Assembly: GCF_013201075.1 (NCBI RefSeq)
Contig: NZ_CP053708.1
Span: forward strand, 1,677,501-1,741,500
DNA: 64,000 nucleotides
Source: Lichenicola cladoniae
GTDB lineage: Bacteria > Pseudomonadota > Alphaproteobacteria > Acetobacterales > Acetobacteraceae
Direction of reading: 5' to 3'
The notes beneath the pieces are model-generated. The model ran no database searches. It had not been told where the DNA came from and worked only from the letters and a program-made list of their open reading frames with translations. Numbering within the stretch: position 1 is the stretch's first letter; each line of letters starts with the position of its first letter. Positions 47,215-56,488 of the stretch are shown in pieces. The translations under genes and the position numbers were made by a program.

Positions 47215-48264
47215 ATGCCAACCGACCGAAACTGGATCCCGAAGCGCGTGCTGGTGACGCCGGCAGCCCTCCGGTTCGCGCATGGCGATGCCATGGTGGA
47301 ACGTGCCGCCGCCGCCGGTGCCGAGATCGTCCGGCTGTCAGCCGATCGCCTGTCCGGACTGCCCGACAGCTACCGCGATGCCAAGAGCACCATGGCGGTG
47401 GTGGTGGCCTCGCCGAGCCGTCGCAAGCCGCAGCCGATCCCGCCCAGCGCCGACTGGCGCTTCGACTTGGCGGAAGGCTGCCCGGCTCATTGCCAGTACT
47501 GCTATCTCGCCGGCTCGCTCAGTGGCCCGCCGATCATCCGCGCCTATGCCAACCTGCCGGAAATCCTGGCCGAGCTGACGCCGCTGCTCGGCGCCGGCAC
47601 CATCACGTCCCGGTCGGAGCATCGTGCCGCCGAGGGCACGACGTTCGAGTGCTCCTGCTACACCGATCCGCTCGGCATCGAGCATCTGACCGGTAGCTTG
47701 GCTGCCTGCATCGGTCATTTCGGCATGTGGGACTCGCCGGTGCAGCTCCGCTTCACCACCAAGTTCGATGCGGTCGCGCCGCTGCTGTCGCTGCCGCATC
47801 GCGGCCGCACCCGGATCAGGTTTTCCCTGAACTCGAAGGGCGGCGAGCGATACGAGGGCGGGGCGCCACGCATGGACCGTCGCCTGGCGGCGCTGCGCGC
47901 GGTGGCGCAGGCGGGCTACCCGGTCGGGCTCACGATCGCGCCGATCCTACCGCTTCCGGGCTGGCGCCTGGAATACGACCAGCTGCTGGCGGACGTGGCG
48001 GCGGCGCTCGACGGGATCCCGACCTCCGACCTGACCGTCGAGCTGATCACCCACCGGTTCACCGACAAGTCGAAGTCGGTGCTGACAGGCTGGTATCCCG
48101 GCACCAGCCTGCCGCTAGACGAGGCCGACCGGACCCGGAAGCTGACCAAGTTCGGCACCGGCAAGTGGGTGCTGCCGCGTGCCGAGATGACCACGATGCG
48201 CGGCGTGATTACCGATGCGCTGGCGCAACGCCTGCCGGAAGCGCGAACGCTCTACTGGACCTGA
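47215..48264 (+). CDS. Spore photoproduct lyase family radical SAM protein
   Basis: A 349-residue radical SAM enzyme. The 4Fe-4S motif is CPAHCQYC (Cys89, Cys93, Cys96). The surrounding AEGCPAHCQYCYLAGSL and TFECSCYTDPLGIEHLTGSL are typical of the SplB family, as is the C-terminal GKWVLPRAEM. In spore formers SplB repairs UV-made thymine photoproducts; here in a non-sporulating lineage the role is probably DNA photoproduct repair or a related radical reaction, unproven. Confidence 0.9.
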   Translation: MPTDRNWIPKRVLVTPAALRFAHGDAMVERAAAAGAEIVRLSADRLSGLPDSYRDAKSTMAVVVASPSRRKPQPIPPSADWRFDLAEGCPAHCQYCYLAGSLSGPPIIRAYANLPEILAELTPLLGAGTITSRSEHRAAEGTTFECSCYTDPLGIEHLTGSLAACIGHFGMWDSPVQLRFTTKFDAVAPLLSLPHRGRTRIRFSLNSKGGERYEGGAPRMDRRLAALRAVAQAGYPVGLTIAPILPLPGWRLEYDQLLADVAAALDGIPTSDLTVELITHRFTDKSKSVLTGWYPGTSLPLDEADRTRKLTKFGTGKWVLPRAEMTTMRGVITDALAQRLPEARTLYWT

Positions 48265-48272
48265 GCGCCCGG

Positions 48273-49568
48273 CTACGACGCAGCCGTTTCCAGGGTCGCC
48301 AGCGCCTGCGTCAGGTCGGCGATCAGGTCGTCCGGATGCTCGATGCCGATGCTGAGCCGGATCAGCCCGTCGCTGACCCCGGCACTGCGGCGGATCTCCG
48401 CGGGAACACCGGAATGGGTGGTCGAGGCGGGATGGCTGACCAGCGACTCGGTGCCGCCGAGGCTGACCGCAAGCTTGAAGATCACCAGCGCGTTCAGCAC
48501 CCGGAAAGCCTCCGCCTGGCCGCCGGCGATCTCGATGCTGAAGGTCGAGCCCGGGCCGCTGCATTGCCTCGCATAGAGTTCGGCCGCCGGATCGCCGGCG
48601 CGGGCCATGCCCAGCGCGAACACGTGCTCGACTCGCGGGTGCCGGTCCAGGAATGCCGCGACCTTGTCCGCATTGCGCGCGGCCTGGTGCATCCGCAGCG
48701 CAAGGGTTTCCAGCGACCGGCCGATCATCCAGCAACTATGGGGATCGAGCTGGGTGCCGATCGCGCCGCGCAGCAGCCTGACCGGGCGAAGCATCTCCAG
48801 CGAGCCGACCGCGGCGCCGCCGATCAGGTCGCTGTGCCCGCCGACATACTTGGTGAGCGAATAGATGACGATATCCACGCCGTGCAGCAGCGGCGCCTGG
48901 AAGATCGGCCCCATCATGGTGTTGTCGCACATCAGGACGGGACGATGGCCCTGCCGCTCGGCGATCAGGTCGCGCACCGAGGCGACCAGGGCCAGGTCGA
49001 CCAGGGTGTTGAGCGGGTTGGAAGGCGTCTCGACCATGATCGCCGACACCCGGCCGGCCTGCATCGCACGTTCGGCGGCCTCCTCGATCGAGGCGCGATC
49101 CAGCCCGTTGAGGAAGCCGATGGTCCCGATGCCCCAGGCCTTGAAGGTGCGGGTCAGCAGGGTCTCGGTGCCGCCATAAAGCGGCTGGCTGTGCAAAATT
49201 ACGTCGCCCGGACGCGTCGTCGCGAGCAGGCAGGTGGAGATCGCAGCCATGCCGGCGCTGAACAGGAGTGCGGCCTCGGCGCCTTCCTGGATCGCCATCC
49301 GGTTCTCGACGATCTCGCTGTTGGGATGGTTGAAGCGGGAATAGACCAGCCCCGCCCCGCCCGAAGGAGCGGGCTTGCGACCGGCAACCACATCGAAATA
49401 GTCACGGCCTTCCTCGGCGGACCTGAATACGAAGGTCGAGGTCAGGAACACCGGCGGCTTCACCGCACCCTCCGAAAGGGCAGGGTCGTAGCCATAGCCA
49501 AGCATCAGCGTTTCGGGATGCAGTACGTGACTGCCGATCGTACGCTGGCGGCTGCGGTCGTCGCTCAT
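48273..49568 (-). CDS. Cystathionine gamma-synthase family PLP enzyme
   Basis: A 431-residue fold-type I PLP enzyme of trans-sulfuration/methionine metabolism. [20 protein letters not shown] and [17 protein letters not shown] are typical, and [12 protein letters not shown] holds the PLP-binding lysine. The insertion [12 protein letters not shown] marks the cystathionine gamma-synthase family protein subgroup, whose reaction (synthase or gamma-lyase) cannot be told from sequence. ATG 49568 is the natural start; the open frame further upstream is an overlap with the gtrA region. Confidence 0.9.
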   Translation of the reverse strand: MSDDRSRQRTIGSHVLHPETLMLGYGYDPALSEGAVKPPVFLTSTFVFRSAEEGRDYFDVVAGRKPAPSGGAGLVYSRFNHPNSEIVENRMAIQEGAEAALLFSAGMAAISTCLLATTRPGDVILHSQPLYGGTETLLTRTFKAWGIGTIGFLNGLDRASIEEAAERAMQAGRVSAIMVETPSNPLNTLVDLALVASVRDLIAERQGHRPVLMCDNTMMGPIFQAPLLHGVDIVIYSLTKYVGGHSDLIGGAAVGSLEMLRPVRLLRGAIGTQLDPHSCWMIGRSLETLALRMHQAARNADKVAAFLDRHPRVEHVFALGMARAGDPAAELYARQCSGPGSTFSIEIAGGQAEAFRVLNALVIFKLAVSLGGTESLVSHPASTTHSGVPAEIRRSAGVSDGLIRLSIGIEHPDDLIADLTQALATLETAAS

Positions 49569-49621
49569 GATGGTCTCCAGGACGCGCAGACGCGTCGCGA
49601 CGTCCATTCCTGCGCGTCGGG

Positions 49622-50125
49622 CTAGCGGAACACCAGTCTGCGCGACAGGGTGAAGTTCGCGCACATGCCGGCCAGCGACCCGGCGGCCAGGGCGACGACC
49701 GGATAGGCCAGGCAGAACGGGATCGACCAGGCGAGCGCGAATACCGTGCTTCGGTTCAGTACGAAGCCGAAACCGTTGGCGCCGAGGAAGTTCAGCCACT
49801 GCCTGAACAGGCTGTCCTGGCTGCCGCGGCCGCGGAAGGTCCAGAGCCGGTTGAGGACCCAGTTCATCGTCGCCGCAATGAAGTATGCGGCGAAGGTGGC
49901 TGCGACGAAGCCGATGAACGGTCGCAGCGCATACACGGTCGACGCATCCCACAGGAACCCGAATGCCCCGACGGTCCCGAACTTCAGGAACTGTGTCGCG
50001 ATCGGAAGCAGCCCGCCCTTTTCGGGAAGGCTCGCAGCGAGCACCGCATCGACCGACACCGCGTCGGGCGCCGGAGGCTCGCCCGGCAGGGATGGCTCGA
50101 ACAGGTTCAGGACGGTCTCGCTCAC
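49622..50125 (-). CDS. GtrA family membrane protein
   Basis: A 167-residue protein with a 45-residue soluble N-terminus and four membrane helices, starting [20 protein letters not shown] and including [10 protein letters not shown] and [12 protein letters not shown], which are GtrA-family motifs. GtrA-like proteins flip or support transfer of lipid-linked sugars in surface polysaccharide synthesis. It lies 53 bp upstream of the PLP enzyme gene and downstream of a terminator. Confidence 0.88.
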   Translation of the reverse strand: MSETVLNLFEPSLPGEPPAPDAVSVDAVLAASLPEKGGLLPIATQFLKFGTVGAFGFLWDASTVYALRPFIGFVAATFAAYFIAATMNWVLNRLWTFRGRGSQDSLFRQWLNFLGANGFGFVLNRSTVFALAWSIPFCLAYPVVALAAGSLAGMCANFTLSRRLVFR

Positions 50126-50177
50126 GGCGTTTCGCTAAGCTTGGCGGTTGGGACAATACCGGAAACGTCCACACAAC

Positions 50178-50206
50178 AAAAAAAGGGTGCCCTGAGGCAC
50201 CCTTTT
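50178..50206 (-). terminator. Rho-independent terminator of the OmpA gene
   Basis: On the minus strand: AAAA-GGGTGCC, loop TCAG, GGCACCC, then a run of seven T (complement of A at 50178-50184). It lies 62 bp after the OmpA stop codon and separates it from gtrA. Confidence 0.92.
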
Positions 50207-50267
50207 CCGAAGTCTGTCCGAGGAGACGGGATCAATAAAGGCTGGTCCCGTCTCGACGTTATCGAAA

Positions 50268-51410
50268 TCAGTGAAGGATGATTTCGACGCGACGGTTCTG
50301 CGGCTCGCGGGTGTTCGGTCCGGTCGCAACCAGCGGATGGCTCTCGCCGTAGCCGTGGATGTCGATCGCCGTGCCGGGCACGCCGTCGCGGATCAGTTCG
50401 GCCTTCACGCTGGTGGCGCGACGGACGGAGAGGCCCTGGTTGTAGCGAGCGCCACGAGCGCCGCCATGGATGGACGAGGTGTCCGTGTAGCCGTTGACTT
50501 CGATGCGGGTGGTCTGCACGTGGGTCGACGCCTGCGCGGCCTGGGCAACGATCTCGCGAGCGCGGCCGGTCAGCTCAGAACGATCCCAGTCGAAGAAGAC
50601 CAGGTAGGTGCGTGCCTCGGCCGGCGGAGCTGCCGGGACGACCGGAGCAGGCGGCGGCGGCGGCGGCGGGGCGGTGTTGAATGCGTAACGAACACCCAGC
50701 ATGAAGCTGTGGTTGAACTGGTCGTTGAAGTCCGCATTGCCCTTGTGGATGCCACGCGGCGTGTAGGACGTCGACTGATAGGCCTCCTGATCGAGCTGGC
50801 CGAGGAAGCGATACTCGGCGGTCAGCGCCAGGCCGGGGACCGGGGCGATGTTGTAAGCCGCACCGACGATACCCTGGTAGGCGAACGAACCGTTGGTGCC
50901 ACCGGTACGATCAATGTTGCCATTGGCATACTGGGTGGTGAACGGCGACAGGTGGTTCCACATGTAGCCGGCGCCGACGCCGACATACGGGGTGATCGGA
51001 ACAGCCAGGCCGAAGCGGGCCAGATCGATGTCGTACAGCACGTTCACGAGGGCGCCGTAGCTCTCGGCGTGACCGGTGGTGGTGCCTGGAGCGACGGTGC
51101 CGCTGCGGTGGTTCACGTTGTTCATGTAGTAGGCGCCCTGAAGCTCGGCGCGGAGGCCGTTGCCGAAGCCCCAGCCAGCTGAACCGGAACCATCGAAGCC
51201 GTCACCGAAACGGAACGTCGACTTGGAGCCGCCGGCGCGGCCGTTCGAACCGTCGGCAACCGTGCCCGGGCTGTAATGAGCGCCCTGGCTCTGGCGCAGG
51301 TTGTAGCCGGCGCCGAGGCTGACATACGGGCCGACGATCGGCTGAGCCATCGCGGCGACGGAGCTCGCCGCCAGTAGTGTTGTTGCAAGTAGTGCAGTGC
51401 GCAGACGCAT
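50268..51410 (-). CDS. OmpA-family outer membrane protein
   Basis: A 380-residue outer membrane protein. A signal peptide (ALLATTLLAASSVAAMA) precedes an eight-strand beta-barrel (residues about 25-245, GPYVSLGAGYNLRQSQG to FMLGVRYAFN). A proline-rich linker follows (APPPPPPPAP), then the peptidoglycan-binding OmpA C-terminal domain with NGYTDTS, YNQGLSVRRATSVKAEL and NRRVEI. It tethers the outer membrane to peptidoglycan. A 280-bp AT-richer upstream region and own terminator indicate a single, strongly expressed gene. Confidence 0.94.
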   Translation of the reverse strand: MRLRTALLATTLLAASSVAAMAQPIVGPYVSLGAGYNLRQSQGAHYSPGTVADGSNGRAGGSKSTFRFGDGFDGSGSAGWGFGNGLRAELQGAYYMNNVNHRSGTVAPGTTTGHAESYGALVNVLYDIDLARFGLAVPITPYVGVGAGYMWNHLSPFTTQYANGNIDRTGGTNGSFAYQGIVGAAYNIAPVPGLALTAEYRFLGQLDQEAYQSTSYTPRGIHKGNADFNDQFNHSFMLGVRYAFNTAPPPPPPPAPVVPAAPPAEARTYLVFFDWDRSELTGRAREIVAQAAQASTHVQTTRIEVNGYTDTSSIHGGARGARYNQGLSVRRATSVKAELIRDGVPGTAIDIHGYGESHPLVATGPNTREPQNRRVEIILH

Positions 51411-51605
51411 TGTCTCGTCCTTCTAGATCCGTTCGACCCGCCACCAACCATCGGCGGCACAGGCTCATCGGGAGGCATAAGCACCGTATAGTTCCTTCGG
51501 TTGCTGTTGGAGAGAGGAACAGCAGCACCGCAAGACATTCGACGAGTTAACCGTGTTCTGGAAGACACAGTTCGATCCGTTTTGCTAACGACATCGTCGG
51601 AAGTA

Positions 51606-51634
51606 TATAAATTCCAATGATTTAGGCACCACAA
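51606..51634 (-). promoter_or_regulatory. Candidate promoter of the OmpA gene
   Basis: On the minus strand TTGTGG (51634-51629), 17 nt, then TTTATA (51611-51606), within a locally AT-rich stretch. This would give a 5' leader of about 190 nt before ATG 51410, a common feature of post-transcriptionally controlled porin genes. Based on hexamer match only. Confidence 0.4.
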
Positions 51635-51688
51635 GCCAATTTTCGACGGTCACTGAGAAGAGTCGCGCTGATGGTTGTGGCCGATTGG

Positions 51689-53479
51689 TTACGGTTTTTT
51701 TAACCTAAGTGACATGTTTTCAACAATACAGCCTTGCGACTGCAACAACTCTATTACCGCTGATGACGCAATGTCGCGCGAGGTGAATGCCTGTCCAATT
51801 CTATGGACAAGAACGAACGATATCCGGCCGTCGCGCATCTTTTTGTCACGCTGCATATGCGCTGCGAGCGCCGACGCCGAGAGGGCGCAGCCGCAATCGT
51901 CGATGGTCGTTTTCATGCCGAGCCGGCGCAGATGCGCCTCGACCCGGTCCGCATCCGCTGCAGGACACAGGCCCAGCCGCACCGAGAGCCTGAATGCCAA
52001 CAGCAAGCCGATCCCGACCGCCTCGCCATGCAGCAGGCGGCCGTCGAACCGCATTTCCGCTTCCAGCGCATGCGCGAAGGTGTGCCCGAGATTGAGCAGG
52101 GCCCGGCCGTTATCCGGTTTCTCCTCGCGCTCGTCGTCGCCGACCACGCCGGCCTTGAAGCGGCAGGCCCGGCGGACCGCGTCCGCCTGGATCGCCGGAT
52201 CGCCTGCCAGTACTGCGGCACCGTTCGCCTCGCACCACTCGAACAGGTCCGGATCGGCGATCAGCCCGGCCTTGAGGATCTCGGCGTAGCCGGCACGCAA
52301 CTCGCGAATCGGCAGGGTGGCGAGCATGTCGGTGTCGGCCACGACCGCGATCGGCTGGTGGAACGCACCGAGCAGGTTCTTGCCGGCACTCGTGTTGATC
52401 CCGGTCTTGCCGCCGACGCTCGAATCGACCTGGGCCAGCAAAGTGGTCGGAATCTGCACGAACGGCAGACCGCGCATCACCGAAGCGGCCGCGAATCCCG
52501 CGAGATCGCCGATGACGCCGCCGCCGAGCGCGATCACGGCGGTTCGCCGCTCGATGCCCAGAGCAAGCAGGCGATCGGTCACCATGCCGAAGCAGGCGAG
52601 GCTCTTCGACCCCTCCCCAGGCGGGACGATGATCGACTCCGCGTCGATCCCGGTCTCGGCGAGGGAGGCCAGCAACGTCGGCAGGTGGAGTGCAGCGACA
52701 GTCTCGTCGGTCACCACCACGACGCGCTTCTGCGGCAGCACTGGCGTCAGGAGCGCGCCTGCCCGTGCCACCAGCCCGGCTCCGACCATCACGTCGTAGC
52801 GCGCGTGCGACAGCGAAACCTCGACCCGTTCCGGCGGCACCCGGCCGGTGACCGCCCGGTGTACGAGGTCGGTAGTGCGTTCAACGCCGTCGTCGTTGCA
52901 ATCCACGATCAGGTCAGCCTCGGCATAAACGGGGTGGCGGCGCTCGATCAGCGCCGAAAGGATCTCGCGTGGGCGGCCTTCAGCCAGCAGCGGACGGTGG
53001 CCGCGACCGCTGACCCGGCGCACCAGCACCTCCAGCGGGCAGCGCAGCCAGACGCTGACTGCGTCTCGGCGGATGGCATGGCGGGTGACCGGATCCATGA
53101 AGGCGCCGCCGCCGGTCGCCAGCACGATCGGCGGTCCGCTCAGCAGGCGGCGGATCACGCCCTGCTCGCCGCGGCGGAACTCGGCCTCGCCGTAACGCGC
53201 GAACAACTCGGCAATGGTGAACCCGGCAGCCAGCTCGACTTCGGCATCGGCATCACGGAACGGCAGCCCGAGCCGGCTGGCCAGCCGGCGTCCGACAGTG
53301 GTCTTGCCCGCACCCATCAGCCCGACCAGGACGATCGATCGTTGGGGTGCCGCCGGGCCCGAACTGTCGGGCGGTTGCGGCAATTCACCCGGCCGGGCCG
53401 CAAGGCAGCCGGCCTCGACGCCGGACGGCCAGGTGACGTCCGCGGCAGGCGAAGGCAGCGTTTCGAGCGGGCGTGACAT
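51689..53479 (-). CDS. aroKB: Bifunctional shikimate kinase / 3-dehydroquinate synthase
   Basis: A 596-residue fusion of two steps of the shikimate pathway. The shikimate kinase part has the P-loop GLMGAGKT (residues 53-60), DADAEVE and the ATGGGAF segment. The dehydroquinate synthase part (residues about 220-596) has PPGEGSKSL, ALGGGVIGDLAGFAAA, QIPTTLLAQVDSSVGGKTGIN and NLGHTFAHALE, the NAD- and zinc-binding motifs. In most bacteria aroK and aroB are adjacent separate genes; here they are one frame without break. The first 45 residues are an unconserved leader. Confidence 0.94.
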   Translation of the reverse strand: MSRPLETLPSPAADVTWPSGVEAGCLAARPGELPQPPDSSGPAAPQRSIVLVGLMGAGKTTVGRRLASRLGLPFRDADAEVELAAGFTIAELFARYGEAEFRRGEQGVIRRLLSGPPIVLATGGGAFMDPVTRHAIRRDAVSVWLRCPLEVLVRRVSGRGHRPLLAEGRPREILSALIERRHPVYAEADLIVDCNDDGVERTTDLVHRAVTGRVPPERVEVSLSHARYDVMVGAGLVARAGALLTPVLPQKRVVVVTDETVAALHLPTLLASLAETGIDAESIIVPPGEGSKSLACFGMVTDRLLALGIERRTAVIALGGGVIGDLAGFAAASVMRGLPFVQIPTTLLAQVDSSVGGKTGINTSAGKNLLGAFHQPIAVVADTDMLATLPIRELRAGYAEILKAGLIADPDLFEWCEANGAAVLAGDPAIQADAVRRACRFKAGVVGDDEREEKPDNGRALLNLGHTFAHALEAEMRFDGRLLHGEAVGIGLLLAFRLSVRLGLCPAADADRVEAHLRRLGMKTTIDDCGCALSASALAAHMQRDKKMRDGRISFVLVHRIGQAFTSRDIASSAVIELLQSQGCIVENMSLRLKKP

Positions 53480-53563
53480 GGTCGTCAACCTAACATACAG
53501 GCAGCAGAGCAGCCATGCCGCCGCTGCCTGAGTGGCGGGCACGGCACTGTAAAGGGAGTAGGC

Positions 53564-53713
53564 ATGCGCCTGGTATTTGGCATCATCTTGGGGCTTGCGG
53601 TCGTCGTGCTCGGAGGCGGTTTCCTGTCGCTCGGCGCGTTCCCGCCGAAGCCGCCGCAGCACGCGATCCATCAGGTGCTGGCCGCCGACAAGCTGGGCGC
53701 CCAGCCCCAGTAA
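53564..53713 (+). CDS. Small membrane protein, 49 aa
   Basis: One N-terminal hydrophobic helix (LVFGIILGLAVVVLGGGFLSL) followed by GAFPPKPPQHAIHQVLA and a short tail. AAGGGAG at 53551-53557 is well placed for ATG 53564. The gene is just upstream of xerD and divergent from aroKB. A helix followed by PPKPP suggests an inner-membrane anchor with a periplasmic tail. No name known. Confidence 0.7.
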   Translation: MRLVFGIILGLAVVVLGGGFLSLGAFPPKPPQHAIHQVLAADKLGAQPQ

Positions 53714-53734
53714 TTTCTTGGGGGGCGGGCGGCG

Positions 53735-54733
53735 ATGACCCGGGCCGGACTATCCTCGGACGGACGTCACCATGAAGCGTTTCTCGAGATGCTGTCGGCC
53801 GAACGCGGCGCTGCGCCGAACACCCTGAAGGCCTACCACGCCGACCTGACCGACTTCGCGGCGCACGCCACTGCAGCCGGCGAGAGCGCGTCGGGCGCAT
53901 CGGCAAGCACGCTGGCCTCCTATATGGCAGGACTCGCCCGGGCCGGGCTTTCGGCACGGACGGCGGCCCGGAGATTGTCCTGCCTGCGACAGTTCCACCG
54001 CTTCCTGGCGCGCGAGGGACTGCGGGAGGATGATCCGACCGCGAAGCTGGAAGCGCCGCGGGCCGGCCAGACCCTGCCGCGCTTCCTGAGCGAAGCCGAG
54101 GTGGCGGCCTTGCTGCGCGCCGCCGGTCCGTCCGGCGGCCTGCCCGAGCGGCGGCAGAAACTGGCCCTGGCGGCACTCGAGATCCTTTACGCGACCGGGC
54201 TGCGTATCTCGGAGATGCTGGCGCTCCGCCGCGACGCGCTCTCCGGCGATGGGCAGGTGCTGCTGGTGCGCGGCAAGGGCGGGCGCGAACGGATCGTGCC
54301 GTTGTCCGACGAGGCGCGGAAGGCGGCGCAGGAGCTGGTCGCGAGTCGCGTTCCTTCGGCGCCGGGCCGGGTCGATAGACCGTACCTGTTCGCCGGCCGC
54401 GACCCGAAACGGGCGATGACGCGACAGGGGTTCGACCTGGTCCTGCACGAGACGGCGATCAGGGCCGGGCTGGATCCGCTCCATCTGTCGCCGCATGTGC
54501 TGCGACACTCGTTCGCCAGCCACATGCTGGCGCATGGCGCCGACCTGCGCAGCCTGCAACGGCTGCTGGGTCATGCGGACATCGCGACCACGCAGATCTA
54601 TACGCATGTGCTGGCGGAACGACTGCAGCGCCTGGTCGAGCTGCATCATCCGCTCGCGGTGGCCGCACGGAGCCAGGCTTCGAATGGCGGCGCTTCCACG
54701 GGTGGGACTTCGCAACCACCGGAACTGTGCTAA
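53735..54733 (+). CDS. xerD: Tyrosine recombinase XerD
   Basis: A 332-residue site-specific recombinase resolving chromosome dimers at dif with XerC. N-terminal SAM-like domain (LEMLSAERGAAPNTLKAYHA). The catalytic residues are visible: Arg157 (TGLRISE), Lys181 (GKGGRER), His254, Arg257 (PHVLRHSF), His280 (LLGHADIATTQ) and nucleophile Tyr289 (IYTH). Length is slightly long because of a short tail. Context next to accA and aroKB is a core chromosomal setting, not an integrase of a mobile element. Confidence 0.93.
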   Translation: MTRAGLSSDGRHHEAFLEMLSAERGAAPNTLKAYHADLTDFAAHATAAGESASGASASTLASYMAGLARAGLSARTAARRLSCLRQFHRFLAREGLREDDPTAKLEAPRAGQTLPRFLSEAEVAALLRAAGPSGGLPERRQKLALAALEILYATGLRISEMLALRRDALSGDGQVLLVRGKGGRERIVPLSDEARKAAQELVASRVPSAPGRVDRPYLFAGRDPKRAMTRQGFDLVLHETAIRAGLDPLHLSPHVLRHSFASHMLAHGADLRSLQRLLGHADIATTQIYTHVLAERLQRLVELHHPLAVAARSQASNGGASTGGTSQPPELC

Positions 54734-54745
54734 AGCCCGGCGGCA

Positions 54746-55735
54746 ATGCGCCAATTCCTCGATTTCGAAAAGCCCATCGCCGAGCTCGAGAACAAGATCA
54801 ACGAGCTTCGGCAGATGTCCCTGTCCTCCACCGATCCGGATCACCCGCAGGGTGAAGCTGGCGGCCTGTCGATCGCCGACGAGGTCACCAAGCTCGAGGA
54901 AAAGGCCGAGAAGCAGCTTCGGGCAACGTACGTGAAGCTGACCCCTTGGCAGAAGGTCCAGGTGGCGCGCCATGCGCAGCGGCCGCATGCGCTCGACTAC
55001 ATCAGCGCCCTGATCACCGACTACATGCCGCTGGCCGGCGACCGCGCCTTCGCCGAGGACGAGGCCGTGGTCGGCGGGCTGGGCCGGTTCGAAGGCCGTT
55101 CGGTGGTGGTCATCGGCACCGAGCGCGGGTCCGACCTCGACACCAGGCTGCGGCATAATTTCGGCATGGCCCGGCCGGAGGGTTACCGCAAGGCGGTCAG
55201 GCTGATCGATCTCGCCAGCCGGTTCCGGCTGCCGATCCTGACCTTCATCGACACGCCCGGCGCGTTCCCCGGAATCGATGCCGAGGCGCGCGGCCAGGCC
55301 GAGGCGATCGCCCGGTCGATCGATGCCTGCCTGTCCGCACCGGTGCCGATCCTGGCGACGGTGATCGGCGAGGGCGGTTCCGGCGGCGCCATCGCGCTGG
55401 CAGCCGGCGACCGGGTGTTCATGCTGGAACATGCGATCTACTCGGTGATCACGCCCGAGGCATGCTCCTCGATTCTCTGGCGCGACACCACGCAGGCAAC
55501 GGTGGCAGCGGAAGCGCTGCGGCTGACCGCGCAGGACCTCAAGCAGTTCAAGCTGATCGACGAGATCATCCAGGAGCCGCTCGGCGGCGCCCAACGTGAC
55601 CCCAAGCTCGCCATCGAGTCTGTCCGTCATGCGCTCGCGGCCGCACTGCCGGGCCTGTGCCTGCTCGATCCGGCGGCCCTCAAGGTGCAGCGCCGGGACA
55701 AGTATCTGGCGATGGGGCGGCTGGGGTCGAACTGA
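54746..55735 (+). CDS. accA: Acetyl-CoA carboxylase carboxyltransferase subunit alpha
   Basis: A 329-residue subunit that, with AccD, transfers carboxyl from biotin to acetyl-CoA in the first step of fatty-acid synthesis. Starts FLDFEKPIAELENKINELR; WQKVQVARHAQRPHALDYI, IDTPGAFPGIDAEARGQAEA and EGGSGGAIALA are characteristic. Follows xerD by 12 bp. Confidence 0.97.
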   Translation: MRQFLDFEKPIAELENKINELRQMSLSSTDPDHPQGEAGGLSIADEVTKLEEKAEKQLRATYVKLTPWQKVQVARHAQRPHALDYISALITDYMPLAGDRAFAEDEAVVGGLGRFEGRSVVVIGTERGSDLDTRLRHNFGMARPEGYRKAVRLIDLASRFRLPILTFIDTPGAFPGIDAEARGQAEAIARSIDACLSAPVPILATVIGEGGSGGAIALAAGDRVFMLEHAIYSVITPEACSSILWRDTTQATVAAEALRLTAQDLKQFKLIDEIIQEPLGGAQRDPKLAIESVRHALAAALPGLCLLDPAALKVQRRDKYLAMGRLGSN

Positions 55736-55753
55736 CCCCTCCCGCCCGGCCTG

Positions 55754-56488
55754 CTACGGAATGAAGTAGAACGGGTTCGGCAGCAGGAAGCCGCGCATCG
55801 CGTGGCCGCCGAGCAGGTCCGAACGCTGGTCTCCGACAGTCGCGAGTATGGTGTAGCCGCGCGCCTCGATCGTGGCCCGGACCGGCGCCTTGAAGTCGAC
55901 CGCGGACGCGAAATGGCTACCTTCCGGTTCGAGCGACAGGCCGGCCCAGTCATGATAGCCGGCGCGCAGCAGGTTCGCGGCAGTATCGGCCTTGGCCGGA
56001 TCGTGACGCCCGGTGATGAAGAACACGGCGACCCCGAGTGTGCGGGCGATCGCGACCAGGTCCAGCGTCGGAGCCAGTGCCGTTGCCCTGCTCTCGCGCT
56101 GCCAGGCGGTGAAGCCGCACGGACCCTGCGGCAGATGGTCGCAACTGCCGCCGGAAAAGAAGCCGAACCCGTTCGCCTTGATTTCCTCCCAGTTGGACAA
56201 GGCGGTTTCGTCGATGTCGAGCACCAGCGCGGGCTTCGAGACGCGCGGCGCCTGGGCCCGGAGCCACGCGGCGACCTGGTCGTCGACAGCGGCGAAGTCT
56301 CGCAGGTAGGCGCCATCGTGATAGGCGGTCGCCTGCAGTTCGAGCCGGCCGATGTTCGCGGGCTGGGTCCAGCTTGCCGGCGAGGGCGCGATCACCGTCC
56401 GTGCCGGATCGGCGTGAGCAGCCTGGATGCCGAACAGGCCCGCGACGAGAAGCGCCGCGAGTCCGCATTTCACCGTTGCGCGGCTCAT
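55754..56488 (-). CDS. Secreted HAD-type acid phosphatase
   Basis: A 244-residue class B/C-like acid phosphatase. A signal peptide (CGLAALLVAGLFGIQAAHA) shows export. Motif I is VLDIDETALSNW (Asp91, Asp93), the FITGRHDP segment is motif II, and the later GDQRSDLLGG holds the motif IV acidic residues. Its ATG overlaps the stop of the upstream PLD gene (56485-56488), so it is the last gene of a three-gene operon. Confidence 0.9.
   Translation of the reverse strand: MSRATVKCGLAALLVAGLFGIQAAHADPARTVIAPSPASWTQPANIGRLELQATAYHDGAYLRDFAAVDDQVAAWLRAQAPRVSKPALVLDIDETALSNWEEIKANGFGFFSGGSCDHLPQGPCGFTAWQRESRATALAPTLDLVAIARTLGVAVFFITGRHDPAKADTAANLLRAGYHDWAGLSLEPEGSHFASAVDFKAPVRATIEARGYTILATVGDQRSDLLGGHAMRGFLLPNPFYFIP

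Noticed and set aside
53735-54733. XerD-like recombinase as the integrase of a mobile element
   Set aside because: It is of normal XerD type and sits tightly between core genes (aroKB, accA), with no att repeats or tRNA nearby.
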